Origin: Aminobacter sp. AP02
GTDB lineage: Bacteria; Pseudomonadota; Alphaproteobacteria; Rhizobiales; Rhizobiaceae
DNA length: 64,000 bases
Assembly (NCBI RefSeq): GCF_003148805.1
Contig: NZ_QGGX01000010.1
Span: 154,999 to 218,998, forward strand
Reading direction: 5' to 3'
Position 1 is the stretch's first letter; the number at the start of each line of letters is the position of its first letter. Below are positions 36,559-45,574 of the stretch, piece after piece. The notes beneath the pieces were generated by a model, which was not told the DNA's origin, made no database searches, and saw nothing but the letters and a program-made list of their open reading frames with translations. A program made the position numbers and the translations under genes.

Positions 36559-37023
36559 TCATCCTTCACGCGGCGGCAGTCGCCGCATCTCGAAACCCGT
36601 CTTGCTGCGCGCAAACCCGGCATTCTCGTAAAACCCCAGGGTTGCCGGGTCTTTCGAACCGGTCAGCAGCATCACCTTGTAGCAGCCGAGCGACCACGCC
36701 GTTTCGACGGCGCGACCAAGCACGGCCTCGCCGTGGCCACGCCCGCGAAAATCGGAGTGCGTCACGACATTTTCGATCAGCGCATAGGACGCGCCGCTGC
36801 GGACGAAATTCGGTATGACGACGAGCGTGCACGTGGCAACGAGGATGCCGTCGCGCACGCCGAGAAATATCGAGCTGCCTTCGATACGCGAAAACCGGTC
36901 CCAGATCAGGCCGGCCTTCGCGTCGTCCAGCGGCACGTCGTCGGGAACCAGATGCCTGTAGAGCTGAACCAGTCCAGGCAGGTCCGCACGGGTTGCCCGG
37001 CGAATTGTCAGTTCGGATGGCAT
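36559..37023 (-). CDS. GNAT-family N-acetyltransferase
   Basis: The 154-residue protein has the GNAT acetyl-CoA-binding signature SDFRGRGHGEAVLGRAVETA (motif A, about 95-115) and a C-terminal YENAGFARSKTGFEMRRL segment. It would transfer an acetyl group to an amine; the acceptor is unknown. It is convergent with apbC and lies 38 bp after the HAD phosphatase gene's end on the same strand. Confidence 0.85.
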   Translation of the reverse strand: MPSELTIRRATRADLPGLVQLYRHLVPDDVPLDDAKAGLIWDRFSRIEGSSIFLGVRDGILVATCTLVVIPNFVRSGASYALIENVVTHSDFRGRGHGEAVLGRAVETAWSLGCYKVMLLTGSKDPATLGFYENAGFARSKTGFEMRRLPPREG

Positions 37024-37061
37024 GAAAATCCCCGCCGATCGCGGCTTCGCCGCCGCGCTCT

Positions 37062-37775
37062 TCAGCCGTTGTTGGACGCCAGATAGGCCGGCAGGTCGGC
37101 AATCGAGTCCAGCACCACGTCAGCCATCGGTGTCAGGGACTCGCGCGTGCCGGTGCCCGAAAGCACGGCGACTGCGAGACCTGCCCCTCCGGCGCGGGCC
37201 ATTTCGAGATCGTGGCGATTATCACCCACCATGGCGATTTCCGACGGCTTGAGGCCGGTGAGATCGGAAAAGGCGTGGATCGAATCCGGTGCTGGCTTCG
37301 GATTGGCTACCGCGTCATAGCCGTAGGCAGCCTCGAACATCTGCGCGACACCGAGCGTCAGCAGCGTCTTTTCCGCGCCGCTGGTCGAATCGTTGGTGGC
37401 GACGCCGAGCCGGAAGCCCGCGCTATGCAGGCGTGCCAGTGCGTCCTTGCTGCCGGGCAGGGGGACGGCCTTGGCCGAGCCTTGTTCGGCCGACACCTGG
37501 TCGAAAACCTTGACCAGTGCGGCCCGCTCGTCATTGCCGGCGTCAGGGTACCATAGAGCCACGATATCGGCGTTGGTGCCGGCGGCAAACACCGAATCGG
37601 CGCGGAAACCATGTGCCTCGAAATCGTAGCCGGCTGCGTCCATCAGCGCATCGGCGCGTGTCTTGTCGCCGTCAGCCGCCTTCAGCGCCATCATTTCGCC
37701 GATGGCGAACCATGTCGCCTGGAAATCGACAAGGGTTCCGTCCTTGTCGAAAAGTATGCCCTTGATGCCCCGCAA
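37062..37775 (-). CDS. HAD-family phosphatase (phosphoglycolate phosphatase-like)
   Basis: The 237-residue enzyme has the HAD nucleophile motif FDKDGTLVD (Asp10, Asp12), a helical cap domain, the motif II region VATNDST, and the VGDNRHDLEMA motif IV. It resembles Gph-type phosphatases of small phosphorylated metabolites. No ATG is available: the TTG at 37775 has AGGGGAG eight bases upstream, and the frame before it lies inside pgi. The start is five bases after the pgi stop, so it is coupled to pgi. Confidence 0.8.
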   Translation of the reverse strand: MRGIKGILFDKDGTLVDFQATWFAIGEMMALKAADGDKTRADALMDAAGYDFEAHGFRADSVFAAGTNADIVALWYPDAGNDERAALVKVFDQVSAEQGSAKAVPLPGSKDALARLHSAGFRLGVATNDSTSGAEKTLLTLGVAQMFEAAYGYDAVANPKPAPDSIHAFSDLTGLKPSEIAMVGDNRHDLEMARAGGAGLAVAVLSGTGTRESLTPMADVVLDSIADLPAYLASNNG

Positions 37776-37780
37776 TATGA

Positions 37781-39424
37781 CTACTCCCCTGATCTGAGCC
37801 GGTGGATATGCTCCACGAGGCCTGCTGTCGAGGAGTCGTGACGCGCGGCATTTTCTCGCCCCTCCACGACAGGCAGCAGCCCGGTGGCCAGTTCCTTGCC
37901 GAGTTCCACGCCCCACTGGTCGAAGGCGTTGATGCCGAACAGCTGCGCTTCGACGAAGACACGATGCTCATAAAGCGCGATCAGTCGCCCGAGCATATGC
38001 GGGTCGAGCTTGCGGTAGAGGAGGGTCACCGAAGGGCGGTTGCCCGAGAAAACGCGATGCGGCGCGATCTTGTCGACCTCCTCGGGCTTGATCCCCTTGG
38101 TCAGCATCTGCCGTCGCGCTTCTTCGAGCGTGCGTCCCTTCATCAACGCTTCCGACTGCGCAAGGCAGTTGGCGAGCAGGAGGTCATGGTGTTCCTTAAG
38201 GTCGGGCTCGTGGCCTTCGGCAGCCGCCAGGAACTCGACCGGGATGATATCGGTACCCTGGTGCAGCAGCTGGAAAAAGGCGTGCTGGCCGTTGGTGCCG
38301 GGCTCGCCCCAGACCAGCGGTCCGGTCGGCGTCACCACCCCGCCGCCAGCGAGCGTCACGCTCTTGCCGTTCGATTCCATGTCGAGCTGCTGCAGATAGG
38401 CCGGCAGGCGCGACAGGCGCTGGTCATAAGGAATGACGGCGCGTGCGGGATAGTTGCACACCGCGCGGTGCCAGAAGCCGACCAGCCCCATCAGCACGGG
38501 AATGTTCTTGAGCAGCGGCGCGGTGGCGAAATGCCGGTCCATGGCATGCGCGCCGGCCAGGAACTCGCGGAAATTCTTCGGGCCGATGGCGATCATGATC
38601 GGCAGGCCGATCGCCGACCACAGGGAATAACGCCCGCCGACCCAGTCCCAAAAGCCGAAGACGCGGCCAGGCTCGATGCCGAAGGCGGCAACCTTCTCGA
38701 GGGCGGTCGACACAGCGGCGAAGTGTTTGCCCACGGCCGCCGCGCCAAGCTTTTCTTCGACCCAGCGCCGCGCGGTCGCGGCATTGGTCATCGTCTCGAC
38801 GGTGGTGAAGGTCTTGGACGCGATGATGAACAGCGTCGTCTCGGCGTCGAGCCCCTTCAGCGTGTCGTGGATATGGGCGCCGTCGATGTTGGAGACGAAA
38901 TGCGCCCGCGGCCCGTCATGATAGGGCGCCAGCGCCAGCGTCGCCATGGCGGGGCCGAGGTCGGAGCCGCCGATGCCGATGTTGACGATGTCGGTGATCT
39001 TCTTGCCGGTGGCGCCTGCCGCCTTGCCCGAGCGGATATCGTCCGAAAACGCCGCCATGGCGTCGAGCACTGCGTGTACGTCCACGGTAACGTCATGGCC
39101 GTCGAGCATGACCGGTTCGCCGACGGGGTTGCGCAGGGCCGTGTGCAGCACCGCGCGATCTTCGGTGACGTTGATGCGCGCACCGGCAAACATAGCCGCG
39201 CGCTTGCCCGCGAGGTCGATCGCCTGGGCCAGCTTTTCGAGCAGCGCCATGGTCGTGGCGTCTACGGCGCATTTCGACCAGTCGAACAGCAAGTCACCGT
39301 CGGTCACCGAAAAATGCTGGAACCGCTTCGGGTCGGAGGCGAATGCCGCCCGCAAGTTCCTGGGCGCGTCCTGATGATGGTTGCTAAGCGCGGTCAGCGC
39401 CGCATGAAAGGATTGGTCGATCAT
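37781..39424 (-). CDS. pgi: glucose-6-phosphate isomerase
   Basis: The 547-residue enzyme interconverts glucose 6-phosphate and fructose 6-phosphate in glycolysis and the pentose/Entner-Doudoroff routes. Family signatures include [46 protein letters not shown] and [16 protein letters not shown] lies eight bases before the ATG. It forms an operon with the HAD phosphatase gene and is divergent from the MocR regulator. Confidence 0.96.
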   Translation of the reverse strand: MIDQSFHAALTALSNHHQDAPRNLRAAFASDPKRFQHFSVTDGDLLFDWSKCAVDATTMALLEKLAQAIDLAGKRAAMFAGARINVTEDRAVLHTALRNPVGEPVMLDGHDVTVDVHAVLDAMAAFSDDIRSGKAAGATGKKITDIVNIGIGGSDLGPAMATLALAPYHDGPRAHFVSNIDGAHIHDTLKGLDAETTLFIIASKTFTTVETMTNAATARRWVEEKLGAAAVGKHFAAVSTALEKVAAFGIEPGRVFGFWDWVGGRYSLWSAIGLPIMIAIGPKNFREFLAGAHAMDRHFATAPLLKNIPVLMGLVGFWHRAVCNYPARAVIPYDQRLSRLPAYLQQLDMESNGKSVTLAGGGVVTPTGPLVWGEPGTNGQHAFFQLLHQGTDIIPVEFLAAAEGHEPDLKEHHDLLLANCLAQSEALMKGRTLEEARRQMLTKGIKPEEVDKIAPHRVFSGNRPSVTLLYRKLDPHMLGRLIALYEHRVFVEAQLFGINAFDQWGVELGKELATGLLPVVEGRENAARHDSSTAGLVEHIHRLRSGE

Positions 39425-39675
39425 CTGGAAACTCCGGGGATGTGAGCTGCTGGCATCACCCTAGCAGACCTTGAGAGTCATTGAGAGGCGTCGCGGCGGA
39501 CTATCGTTCCAAATTTCAATCGGTTCAATTGCCTCCATCTACAACCGTCGCTGGAAAGGTTCACTGGCATAAATCTATAGGATTAGAAAAATTGATTGGT
39601 GCAACCGCTTGTACCAAGGATAGCGTTCTATGGTCCAGCAAAGTCAAAAAGACTGGACATGCGGGAAGAGATTCT

Positions 39676-41169
39676 ATGCCACAGCGAAACGACACGGCTA
39701 TCTGGTCAGGCTTGTTCCGGATTTCGGCGGAATCAGGTCAGACGCTCCAGGCCCAGATCAGGCAGGCGATCGTCGCCGCCATTCTCGACCGCCAGATCGC
39801 GGCTTCGATGCCGCTGCCTTCGTGCCGCATCCTTGCCGAAAAGCTTGGCGTGGCGCGTGGCACGGTGGTTCTGGCTTTCCAGCAGCTGGTCGACCAGGGC
39901 TTCCTCGTGGCGCGTGAGCGCCGGGGCCATTTCGTCAATCCCGAAGTGTTGGCAACGCCGGCCAAGCCGCAGCAGAAGAGCCCCGACCAGGCCAATGAAA
40001 TCGATTGGAAGGCGCGCCGCCAGATCGCTGCCTCCGACATGCCTCCGCCCGCCAAGCTCGAAAACTGGATCAAGTCGTCCTACCCCTTCGTCTATGGCCA
40101 GTTCGACCCGACGCTGTTTCCGACCGCCGAATGGCGCGAGTGCAACCGCATGGCACTGGCGGTGCTTGAAATCCGCAACTGGGCGGCGGACATGGTCGAC
40201 CGCGACGATCCGCTTCTGATCGAGCAGATCCAGGCACGCCTGCTGCCGCGCCGTGGCATCTTCGCCAACCCAGACGAGATCATCGTCACGCTTGGCGCGC
40301 AGAACGCGCTCTACATGCTCGCAACGCTGCTGATGTCCAAGGGCTCCAAGGTTGCGATGGAAGACCCGGGCTATCCGGATGCTCGCTCGATCTTCCGGCT
40401 CGCCGGTGCCGACATCGAGCCGGTTCCGGTCGACCATTCGGGCATCGTCACGTCGGCGATCCCGTCCGATGCCGGCTTTGTCTTCGTTACGCCGAGCCAT
40501 CAGTGCCCGACAATGGTGCCGTTGAGTGCAGAGCGGCGGCAGGACCTCCTTGCCCGTGCCATGCGCAACAACCAGATCATCATCGAGGACGGCTATGACA
40601 GCCAGTTGCTCGACGAAGCGCCCCAGCAGGCATTGAAGAGCCTCGATCGCTCCGGCCGTGTCGTCTATGTCGGCTCGATGTCGAAGACGCTCGCGCCCGG
40701 CCTGCGTCTCGGCTACATCGTCGCCTCGGCGGATCTCATCGCCGAGCTGCGCGCGCTGCGCCGCTTCATGCTGCGCCATCCACCGGCCAACAACCAGCGC
40801 GCGGTCGCTCTGTTCCTGTCGCTCGGCCACCATGAGGCGCTGGTGCGCCGGTTGTCGACCGCCTTCGGCGAGAGGCGCAAGCGATTGGTCCAGGCGATCT
40901 CGGCTTTTCTGCCAGACTGGCAGTCGACCGACTCCGCCGGCGGCACGTCCTTGTGGCTCGAAGGGCCGCGCGGCACCGACTCGCGCGGGCTTGCCGCTGC
41001 TGCTGCGACACGCAGCGTCATCATCGAGCCGGGCGAACGCTTCTTCGAGCATTCCGACAAGCCTACCCGCTTCATGCGGTTGGGTATTTCCTCGATTGCG
41101 CTCCAGCATATCGAACCCGGAATCCGCGAACTGGCGACCGCCGCCGGACGCCGCCCAGCGGCTGCATGA
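39676..41169 (+). CDS. MocR/PdxR-family regulator (GntR HTH fused to aminotransferase fold)
   Basis: The 497-residue protein joins a GntR winged helix (about residues 15-80, with PSCRILAEKLGVARGTVVLAFQQLV) to a PLP-binding aminotransferase-like domain. The PLP lysine is Lys337 in VGSMSKTLAPGLRLG. Such regulators sense amines or PLP and control nearby genes. GGGAAGAG precedes the ATG at 39676; an in-frame extension of 65 codons upstream has no family similarity. The AT-rich upstream region carries the dyad TTGGT-N12-ACCAA (39596-39617), a possible operator. The likely target is the MttB-family gene downstream. Confidence 0.85.
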   Translation: MPQRNDTAIWSGLFRISAESGQTLQAQIRQAIVAAILDRQIAASMPLPSCRILAEKLGVARGTVVLAFQQLVDQGFLVARERRGHFVNPEVLATPAKPQQKSPDQANEIDWKARRQIAASDMPPPAKLENWIKSSYPFVYGQFDPTLFPTAEWRECNRMALAVLEIRNWAADMVDRDDPLLIEQIQARLLPRRGIFANPDEIIVTLGAQNALYMLATLLMSKGSKVAMEDPGYPDARSIFRLAGADIEPVPVDHSGIVTSAIPSDAGFVFVTPSHQCPTMVPLSAERRQDLLARAMRNNQIIIEDGYDSQLLDEAPQQALKSLDRSGRVVYVGSMSKTLAPGLRLGYIVASADLIAELRALRRFMLRHPPANNQRAVALFLSLGHHEALVRRLSTAFGERRKRLVQAISAFLPDWQSTDSAGGTSLWLEGPRGTDSRGLAAAAATRSVIIEPGERFFEHSDKPTRFMRLGISSIALQHIEPGIRELATAAGRRPAAA

Positions 41170-41177
41170 TGCCCTTC

Positions 41178-41203
41178 GCCGGCGGCTCCTCCGCGCCGCC
41201 GGC
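41178..41203 (+). terminator. possible terminator hairpin after the MocR gene
   Basis: A perfect 9-bp GC stem (GCCGGCGGC paired with GCCGCCGGC) with an eight-base loop starts nine bases after the MocR gene's stop. Only two Ts follow, so factor-independent termination would be weak. It could separate the MocR message from the MttB gene. Confidence 0.45.
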
Positions 41204-41238
41204 TTATATCAGCGATCTGGCATATCCGGCGGAATCCG

Positions 41239-41259
41239 TTGGCCCATAGTCTGGGCCAA
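41239..41259. promoter_or_regulatory. perfect palindrome upstream of the MttB-family gene
   Basis: TTGGCCCA-tagtc-TGGGCCAA is an exact 8-bp inverted repeat with a 5-bp spacer, about 90-110 bp before the MttB ATG. Size, symmetry and position suit an operator for a dimeric regulator such as the neighbouring MocR protein. An RNA hairpin is an alternative. Confidence 0.45.
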
Positions 41260-41350
41260 TGGACACGGCATAGTCGCGCAAAGGGAACGAGGCGACACGA
41301 CGGTGGCATAATCACTGCGGGCCAGCCTCAGAGAAATTCGGAGGACCTGC

Positions 41351-42940
41351 ATGCCGCATGCCATCGAAAGCCATGACCTGTCGGCGGAGCAACGCTCGCG
41401 CCGATCCGGTGGCAGGGAGGCCAGGCGGGCGATGCGCGCGGCTCCACTCGCCGACGACATCCGCCCCATCCGCGCTGGCCTCGAAGGCGGACGCTTCCAG
41501 GCGCTGGGCCCAAACGATCTCGAACGCATCCACGAAGCGGTATTGACGCTGCTTGAAACCGTCGGCTTCGCCAACGCCATTCCAAGCTGCATCGAGGCGC
41601 TGACGAGGGTCGGCGCAAGCTACGGCGACGACGGCCGCATTCGTTTTCCGCGCGCGCTGGTGCTCTCCACCATCAAGAATGCTGCCCGCAACTTCACGCT
41701 CTGCGGCCAGGACCCCAGGCACGACATGGTGATCCAGGGCAAGCGCGTGCACTACGGCACCGCCGGCGCTGCCGTGCATCTTGTCGACGTCGAAAAGCGC
41801 GAATACCGCGAAAGCCTGCTGCAGGACATCTACGACGCCGCCCGCATCGTCGACGGGCTCGACAACATCCATTTCTTCCAGCGCCCCATGGTGCCGCGCG
41901 ACATTCCCGACCCGCTGGAAATGGATTTCAACACGCTCTATGCCTGCGTGTCGGGCACGTCCAAGCATGTCGGCACAAGTTTCACCGTGCGCGAGAACGT
42001 CGCCCCGGCCTTGGAGATGCTTTACGAAATCGCCGGCGGCGAGGAGAATTTCAGGGCCCGCCCGTTCGTCTCCAACTCCAATTGTTTCGTCGTGCCGCCG
42101 ATGAAGTTCGCCGAGGATGCCTGCGGCGTGCTCGAGGCTTGCGTCGACGGCGGCATCCCGATCCTGCTGCTGTCGGCAGGGCAGGCGGGCGCAACAGCAC
42201 CGGCTGCCATCGCCGGCGCGGTGGTCCAGGCAGTGGCCGAGGTGCTGGCCGGCCTGGTCTATGTCAACGCGTTGAAACCCGGTCACCCCGCCATCTTCGG
42301 CACATGGCCCTTCGTCTCCGACCTGCGCACCGGCGCCATGTCGGGTGGATCGGCCGAACAGGCGCTGCTGACTGCGGCCTGCGCCCAGATGGCCCAGTTC
42401 TACGATCTGCCCGGCGGTTCGGCCGCCGGCATGGCCGACTCCAAGCTACCCGACATCCAGTCCGGCTACGAAAAGGGCATCACCAATGTCATGGCGGGTC
42501 TGTCGGGCCTCAATCTGGTCTATGAGTCCGCCGGCATGCATGCCTCGCTGCTCGGCTTTTGCCTGGAAAGCCTGATCATCGACAACGACATGCTGGGCCA
42601 ATGCCTGCGCTGCGTGCGCGGCATCGAGGTCACCGACGCGGCACTGTCGATCGACACCATCACCGAGGTGTGCCTCAAGGGCCCCGGCCACTACCTCGGC
42701 AACGAGCAGACGCTCAGGCTGATGCAGACCGAATATTTCTACCCGGCCGTTGCCGACCGTTTCTCGCCCAAGGAGTGGAACGAAAAGGGCAAGCCCGATT
42801 TGCTGGGCAAGGCGATATCAGAAAAGAAACGCATCCTGGCCGAGTGCTTTCCGCGCCACGTTCCCAAGGCCACCGACGACAGGCTGCGCGCCCGCTTCGG
42901 TGAACTGATCAAGTTGCCGCGTGGCGGCATGGGCGGGTAG
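41351..42940 (+). CDS. MttB-family (trimethylamine methyltransferase-like) protein
   Basis: The 529-residue protein belongs to the MttB superfamily, which transfers methyl groups from methylated amines to a corrinoid protein. Family stretches include SSNCFVVPPMKF-like sequence, GGSAAGMADSKLPDIQSGYEKG and the C-terminal IEVTDAALSID. The frame has no internal TAG, so it is a non-pyrrolysine member, like those that use glycine betaine or other quaternary amines. No corrinoid partner gene (MttC-like) is in the window. GGAGG precedes the ATG at 41351. It follows the MocR gene across a 181-bp gap with two palindromes. Confidence 0.83.
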   Translation: MPHAIESHDLSAEQRSRRSGGREARRAMRAAPLADDIRPIRAGLEGGRFQALGPNDLERIHEAVLTLLETVGFANAIPSCIEALTRVGASYGDDGRIRFPRALVLSTIKNAARNFTLCGQDPRHDMVIQGKRVHYGTAGAAVHLVDVEKREYRESLLQDIYDAARIVDGLDNIHFFQRPMVPRDIPDPLEMDFNTLYACVSGTSKHVGTSFTVRENVAPALEMLYEIAGGEENFRARPFVSNSNCFVVPPMKFAEDACGVLEACVDGGIPILLLSAGQAGATAPAAIAGAVVQAVAEVLAGLVYVNALKPGHPAIFGTWPFVSDLRTGAMSGGSAEQALLTAACAQMAQFYDLPGGSAAGMADSKLPDIQSGYEKGITNVMAGLSGLNLVYESAGMHASLLGFCLESLIIDNDMLGQCLRCVRGIEVTDAALSIDTITEVCLKGPGHYLGNEQTLRLMQTEYFYPAVADRFSPKEWNEKGKPDLLGKAISEKKRILAECFPRHVPKATDDRLRARFGELIKLPRGGMGG

Positions 42941-42951
42941 GGGGGCTGCCG

Positions 42952-43350
42952 CTAGTCGCTGCTCAACCCGAAGCGCTCGACCACCTCGGGGTTGATCAGC
43001 TTGGCATGAAGCGCAAGCAACACGATCTCCGCATCGAAACCCTCGCCGGCTTCCAGTGCGCCCTCGATGCGTTGCTCGGCTTCTTCCATGGAGTCGTGGC
43101 CATTGGCCCGCTCGAACGCTTCCGGTCCGGCGATGCAGTAGCCGAACAGTTGCGCCACCGGCGGGTAGGCCTGGGACGGTGGATCGTTTGGCCATTGATC
43201 CTTCATCAAATTGACGATGGTGAGCTTTACGCCTTCCGGAACCAGCGCTGGATACAGATCGACACCGCGCAAGGCCGTGTCCAGCTCGCGCAGATCGCCC
43301 GAGCGGCCGAACATGCCGAGGAATCCAAGGGAAGAACGTCGTCTGGCCAT
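42952..43350 (-). CDS. conserved-looking hypothetical protein (132 aa)
   Basis: This soluble protein is not recognised. It has a basic N terminus (MARRRSSLGFLGMFGRSG), a compact middle (KLTIVNLMKDQWPND) and an acidic helical C terminus (SMEEAEQRIEGALEAGEGFDAEIVLLALHAKL). It ends 11 bp from the convergent MttB gene. Its start is preceded by GGGAC and, directly before that, by a 40-nt near-perfect palindrome, which suggests tight control of its expression. Confidence 0.65.
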   Translation of the reverse strand: MARRRSSLGFLGMFGRSGDLRELDTALRGVDLYPALVPEGVKLTIVNLMKDQWPNDPPSQAYPPVAQLFGYCIAGPEAFERANGHDSMEEAEQRIEGALEAGEGFDAEIVLLALHAKLINPEVVERFGLSSD

Positions 43351-43358
43351 GATGTCCC

Positions 43359-43398
43359 ATTCCGTTTCCCAACCAATTAGGTGGTTCGGAAACGGAAT
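43359..43398. promoter_or_regulatory. 40-nt nested palindrome at the start of the hypothetical gene
   Basis: Outer arms ATTCCGTTTCC and GGAAACGGAAT are exact 11-bp complements, and an inner pair AACCA/TGGTT surrounds an ATTAGG loop. It ends eight bases before the hypothetical gene's ATG, overlapping the place where its ribosome site begins, and lies about 50 bp after the stop of the orphan peptide-binding gene. No T-tract follows on either strand. It may be an operator or a message hairpin that blocks translation. Confidence 0.6.
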
Positions 43399-43447
43399 AC
43401 AAAGGTCGACCGGTGCAAGTCACCGGTAACAGGGCAACGTTGGCCAA

Positions 43448-45034
43448 CTACTCCTTGAGCGCCAGCCAGCGCGAGCGGTGAACGTTGCGGACGTTGTCTT
43501 CGAAGCCGGCAACTTTCGGCGACACAAGATTTTTCGACACCGCCCAGGTCAGCGGAATGACTGCCGTTTCGTCGAGTGCCAGCCTTTCGGCGGCCCTCAG
43601 CAACGCTGCCCGCTCCGCTGCGTCCTGTTCGGTTGCCGCCAGCTCAAGCAGCCGGTCGAAGGCCGGGTTCGAGTAGCTCGGATAATTGTTGGGATGGCCG
43701 GTTTTCATGAGCGCCAGGGAGTCGGCGGCGTCTGAATAGTCTAGAATCCAGCGCGTGGAGCCGCCGGCGAAATCGTGCCTGTTGAGCGCGCTCTGATGTT
43801 CGGGAATTGGCGCCCTCACGAACTCGGCCTCCGCGCCTATCCCCTTCCACGCGGCTGCCACTGCTTCGCTGACCTTGATCTGTGGAGGCAAGTCGGATGT
43901 GCGTAGCTGGAATTTGAGTGGCTTGTCGGGTCCGTAGCCGGCGGATTGCATCAGCGCTGCCGCCTCCGCCACGCGCTGCTCGTATGATTTCACTCTCCAA
44001 TCGGGCGCATAGGGGGTGGCGCCGAAGCCCGGCACGCCGGGCGGCACCATCCCATAGGCGGCAGCCTGTCCTGTCTCCAGCACGCCCGCGCCCAATTGCT
44101 CGCGGTCGATTGCCATCGACAATGCGCGCCGCAACTGTGGATCGTTGAAGGGCGGCGTCTTCATGTTCAGCACGTAGTACCAGATGCCGAGCGTCGGCGT
44201 GATGCGCGCCTCGCCTGGCCTGCTCGTCTCCAGCCTTTTCATCTCCAGGGCGGGGAATTGGGTGGCGATGCCGAAGTCGCCAGCCTCATACGCCGCGAGC
44301 GTCGCGGCTTCATCGGCTAGGATATGATAGACGACCTCGTCGACTTCGACCTCGTCTGCCGCCCGATAATTGTCGTTCTTTACCGCGCGCAGCGTCTTCC
44401 CAGGCTTCCATTCGGCGAGTTTGAAGGCGCCATTGCCCACCAGATGTTCCGGCTTGGCCCAGTCATCGCCGAACTTCTCGATGATGTGCTGCGGCACTGG
44501 ATAGGCACTCGCCTGCACCAGCGCCTGCAGGAAATAGGGCATCGGCCGTTCGAGCTTGATTTCGAGTGTCTTGGCGTCGGGAGCAGCCATCCCGAGCGCG
44601 GCTGGGTCGGTCACGATACCGTTGTTGAAGGCCTCGGCGTTCTTGACCGGGAACTGGATGAAAGCAAACTCGGCCTTGGTCTTGGGGTCCAGTAGGCGGC
44701 GCAGGCCAAACAGAAAGTCGCTCGCCTGTAGTGGCTCTCCGTCGCTCCATTTCAGCCCGTCGCGCAGCTTGAATGTGTAAGTCAGCCCGTCCGCCGACAC
44801 CTTCCAGGATGCGGCCTGGCCGGCCACCGGGTTGCCGGACGGGTCTTCGGTGACCAGACCTTCGAACAGATCGCCGACGATCAGGTCCGGCCAATCGCCG
44901 GTGAGCTTTTGCGGGTCGAGTGTCGCCGGCTCGGCAGAGGTCTGGATATCGATCGTCGCCGCCAAGGCAGCGTCCGTCAGCAGCATGGGAATCAGGATGA
45001 ATGCACTCAGCCAGGATGCGATGCGATTGCGCAT
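43448..45034 (-). CDS. peptide/oligopeptide ABC transporter binding protein (orphan)
   Basis: The 528-residue protein has a signal peptide (ending near ALA, residue 25) and the SBP_bac_5 fold: EPATLDPQKLTGDWPDLIVGDLFEGLV, KVSADGLTYTFKLRDGLKWSDGEPL and LRRALSMAIDREQL are typical. It would bind peptides or similar solutes in the periplasm. GAGGTGG suits the ATG at 45034 better than one two codons earlier. No permease or ATPase genes adjoin it, so it probably works with a transporter encoded elsewhere. Confidence 0.85.
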   Translation of the reverse strand: MRNRIASWLSAFILIPMLLTDAALAATIDIQTSAEPATLDPQKLTGDWPDLIVGDLFEGLVTEDPSGNPVAGQAASWKVSADGLTYTFKLRDGLKWSDGEPLQASDFLFGLRRLLDPKTKAEFAFIQFPVKNAEAFNNGIVTDPAALGMAAPDAKTLEIKLERPMPYFLQALVQASAYPVPQHIIEKFGDDWAKPEHLVGNGAFKLAEWKPGKTLRAVKNDNYRAADEVEVDEVVYHILADEAATLAAYEAGDFGIATQFPALEMKRLETSRPGEARITPTLGIWYYVLNMKTPPFNDPQLRRALSMAIDREQLGAGVLETGQAAAYGMVPPGVPGFGATPYAPDWRVKSYEQRVAEAAALMQSAGYGPDKPLKFQLRTSDLPPQIKVSEAVAAAWKGIGAEAEFVRAPIPEHQSALNRHDFAGGSTRWILDYSDAADSLALMKTGHPNNYPSYSNPAFDRLLELAATEQDAAERAALLRAAERLALDETAVIPLTWAVSKNLVSPKVAGFEDNVRNVHRSRWLALKE

Positions 45035-45200
45035 GGCCATTCCACCTCTGTTGCTGGCTCAACATACACCAGCGGGTTGCGCGCGCGAAATCGCTCGCCC
45101 TTGCGCACGTTCCCGGATTTTTCTGCCGCCGGGGGAATAGAACGGAGCATCTCCCGTTCCTCACAGGCAATCACCAAGGTTGCCGAACAGGAGATGGAAG

Positions 45201-45551
45201 ATGAAAAAGATATTTGCCGTAATTGGCGCATTGCTTGTTGCAGCCCCTGCAAGCCAGACGTCTGCAATGGCGGACAGCGATATTTCGAGTTTCTTCAAGT
45301 CGGTGGTTTCGGGCGGAAAGAATTCGAGCGGACGCAACGGCTGGTCGAATTCAAGCAGCAACCGCTCGTCCAATTCTTCGGACAATTCGAGTTCCAACCG
45401 TTCTTCGAACTCGTCGAACAACTCGAGCTCCAACAGCTCGTCCAACTCATCGAGCAATTCGAGTTCCAACTCGTCGTCCAATTCCAGCTCGAACTCTTCG
45501 TCGAACTCGAGCTCGAACAGTTCGTCGAACTCGTCGTCCGACGACGATTGA
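45201..45551 (+). CDS. secreted Ser/Asn-repeat protein (NSSS repeats)
   Basis: The 116-residue product has a signal peptide (MKKIFAVIGALLVAAPASQT, cleavage near AMA-D). A short ordered part (DISSFFKSVVSGGKN) follows, then about 75 residues of almost only Ser and Asn, with about nine NSSS units near the C terminus and a final DDD. Synonymous codons vary from unit to unit (AAC/AAT; TCG/TCC/AGC/AGT/TCA/TCT), so the repeat seems kept at protein level, not newly expanded. AGGAG precedes the ATG at 45201, and a terminator follows. Predicted exported and disordered; no known family or function. Confidence 0.72.
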   Translation: MKKIFAVIGALLVAAPASQTSAMADSDISSFFKSVVSGGKNSSGRNGWSNSSSNRSSNSSDNSSSNRSSNSSNNSSSNSSSNSSSNSSSNSSSNSSSNSSSNSSSNSSSNSSSDDD

Positions 45552-45574
45552 ACCCCAAGCGGATCAGGGAAAAA

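Noticed and set aside
36540..36560. A GAGGGG/CCCCTC hairpin after apbC
   Set aside because: The arms pair only with a bulge and there is no T-tract; too weak to call a terminator.
37802..39445. A 547-codon plus-strand frame opposite pgi
   Set aside because: A mirror of the pgi reading frame with no recognisable protein pattern or ribosome site; pgi itself has all family motifs.
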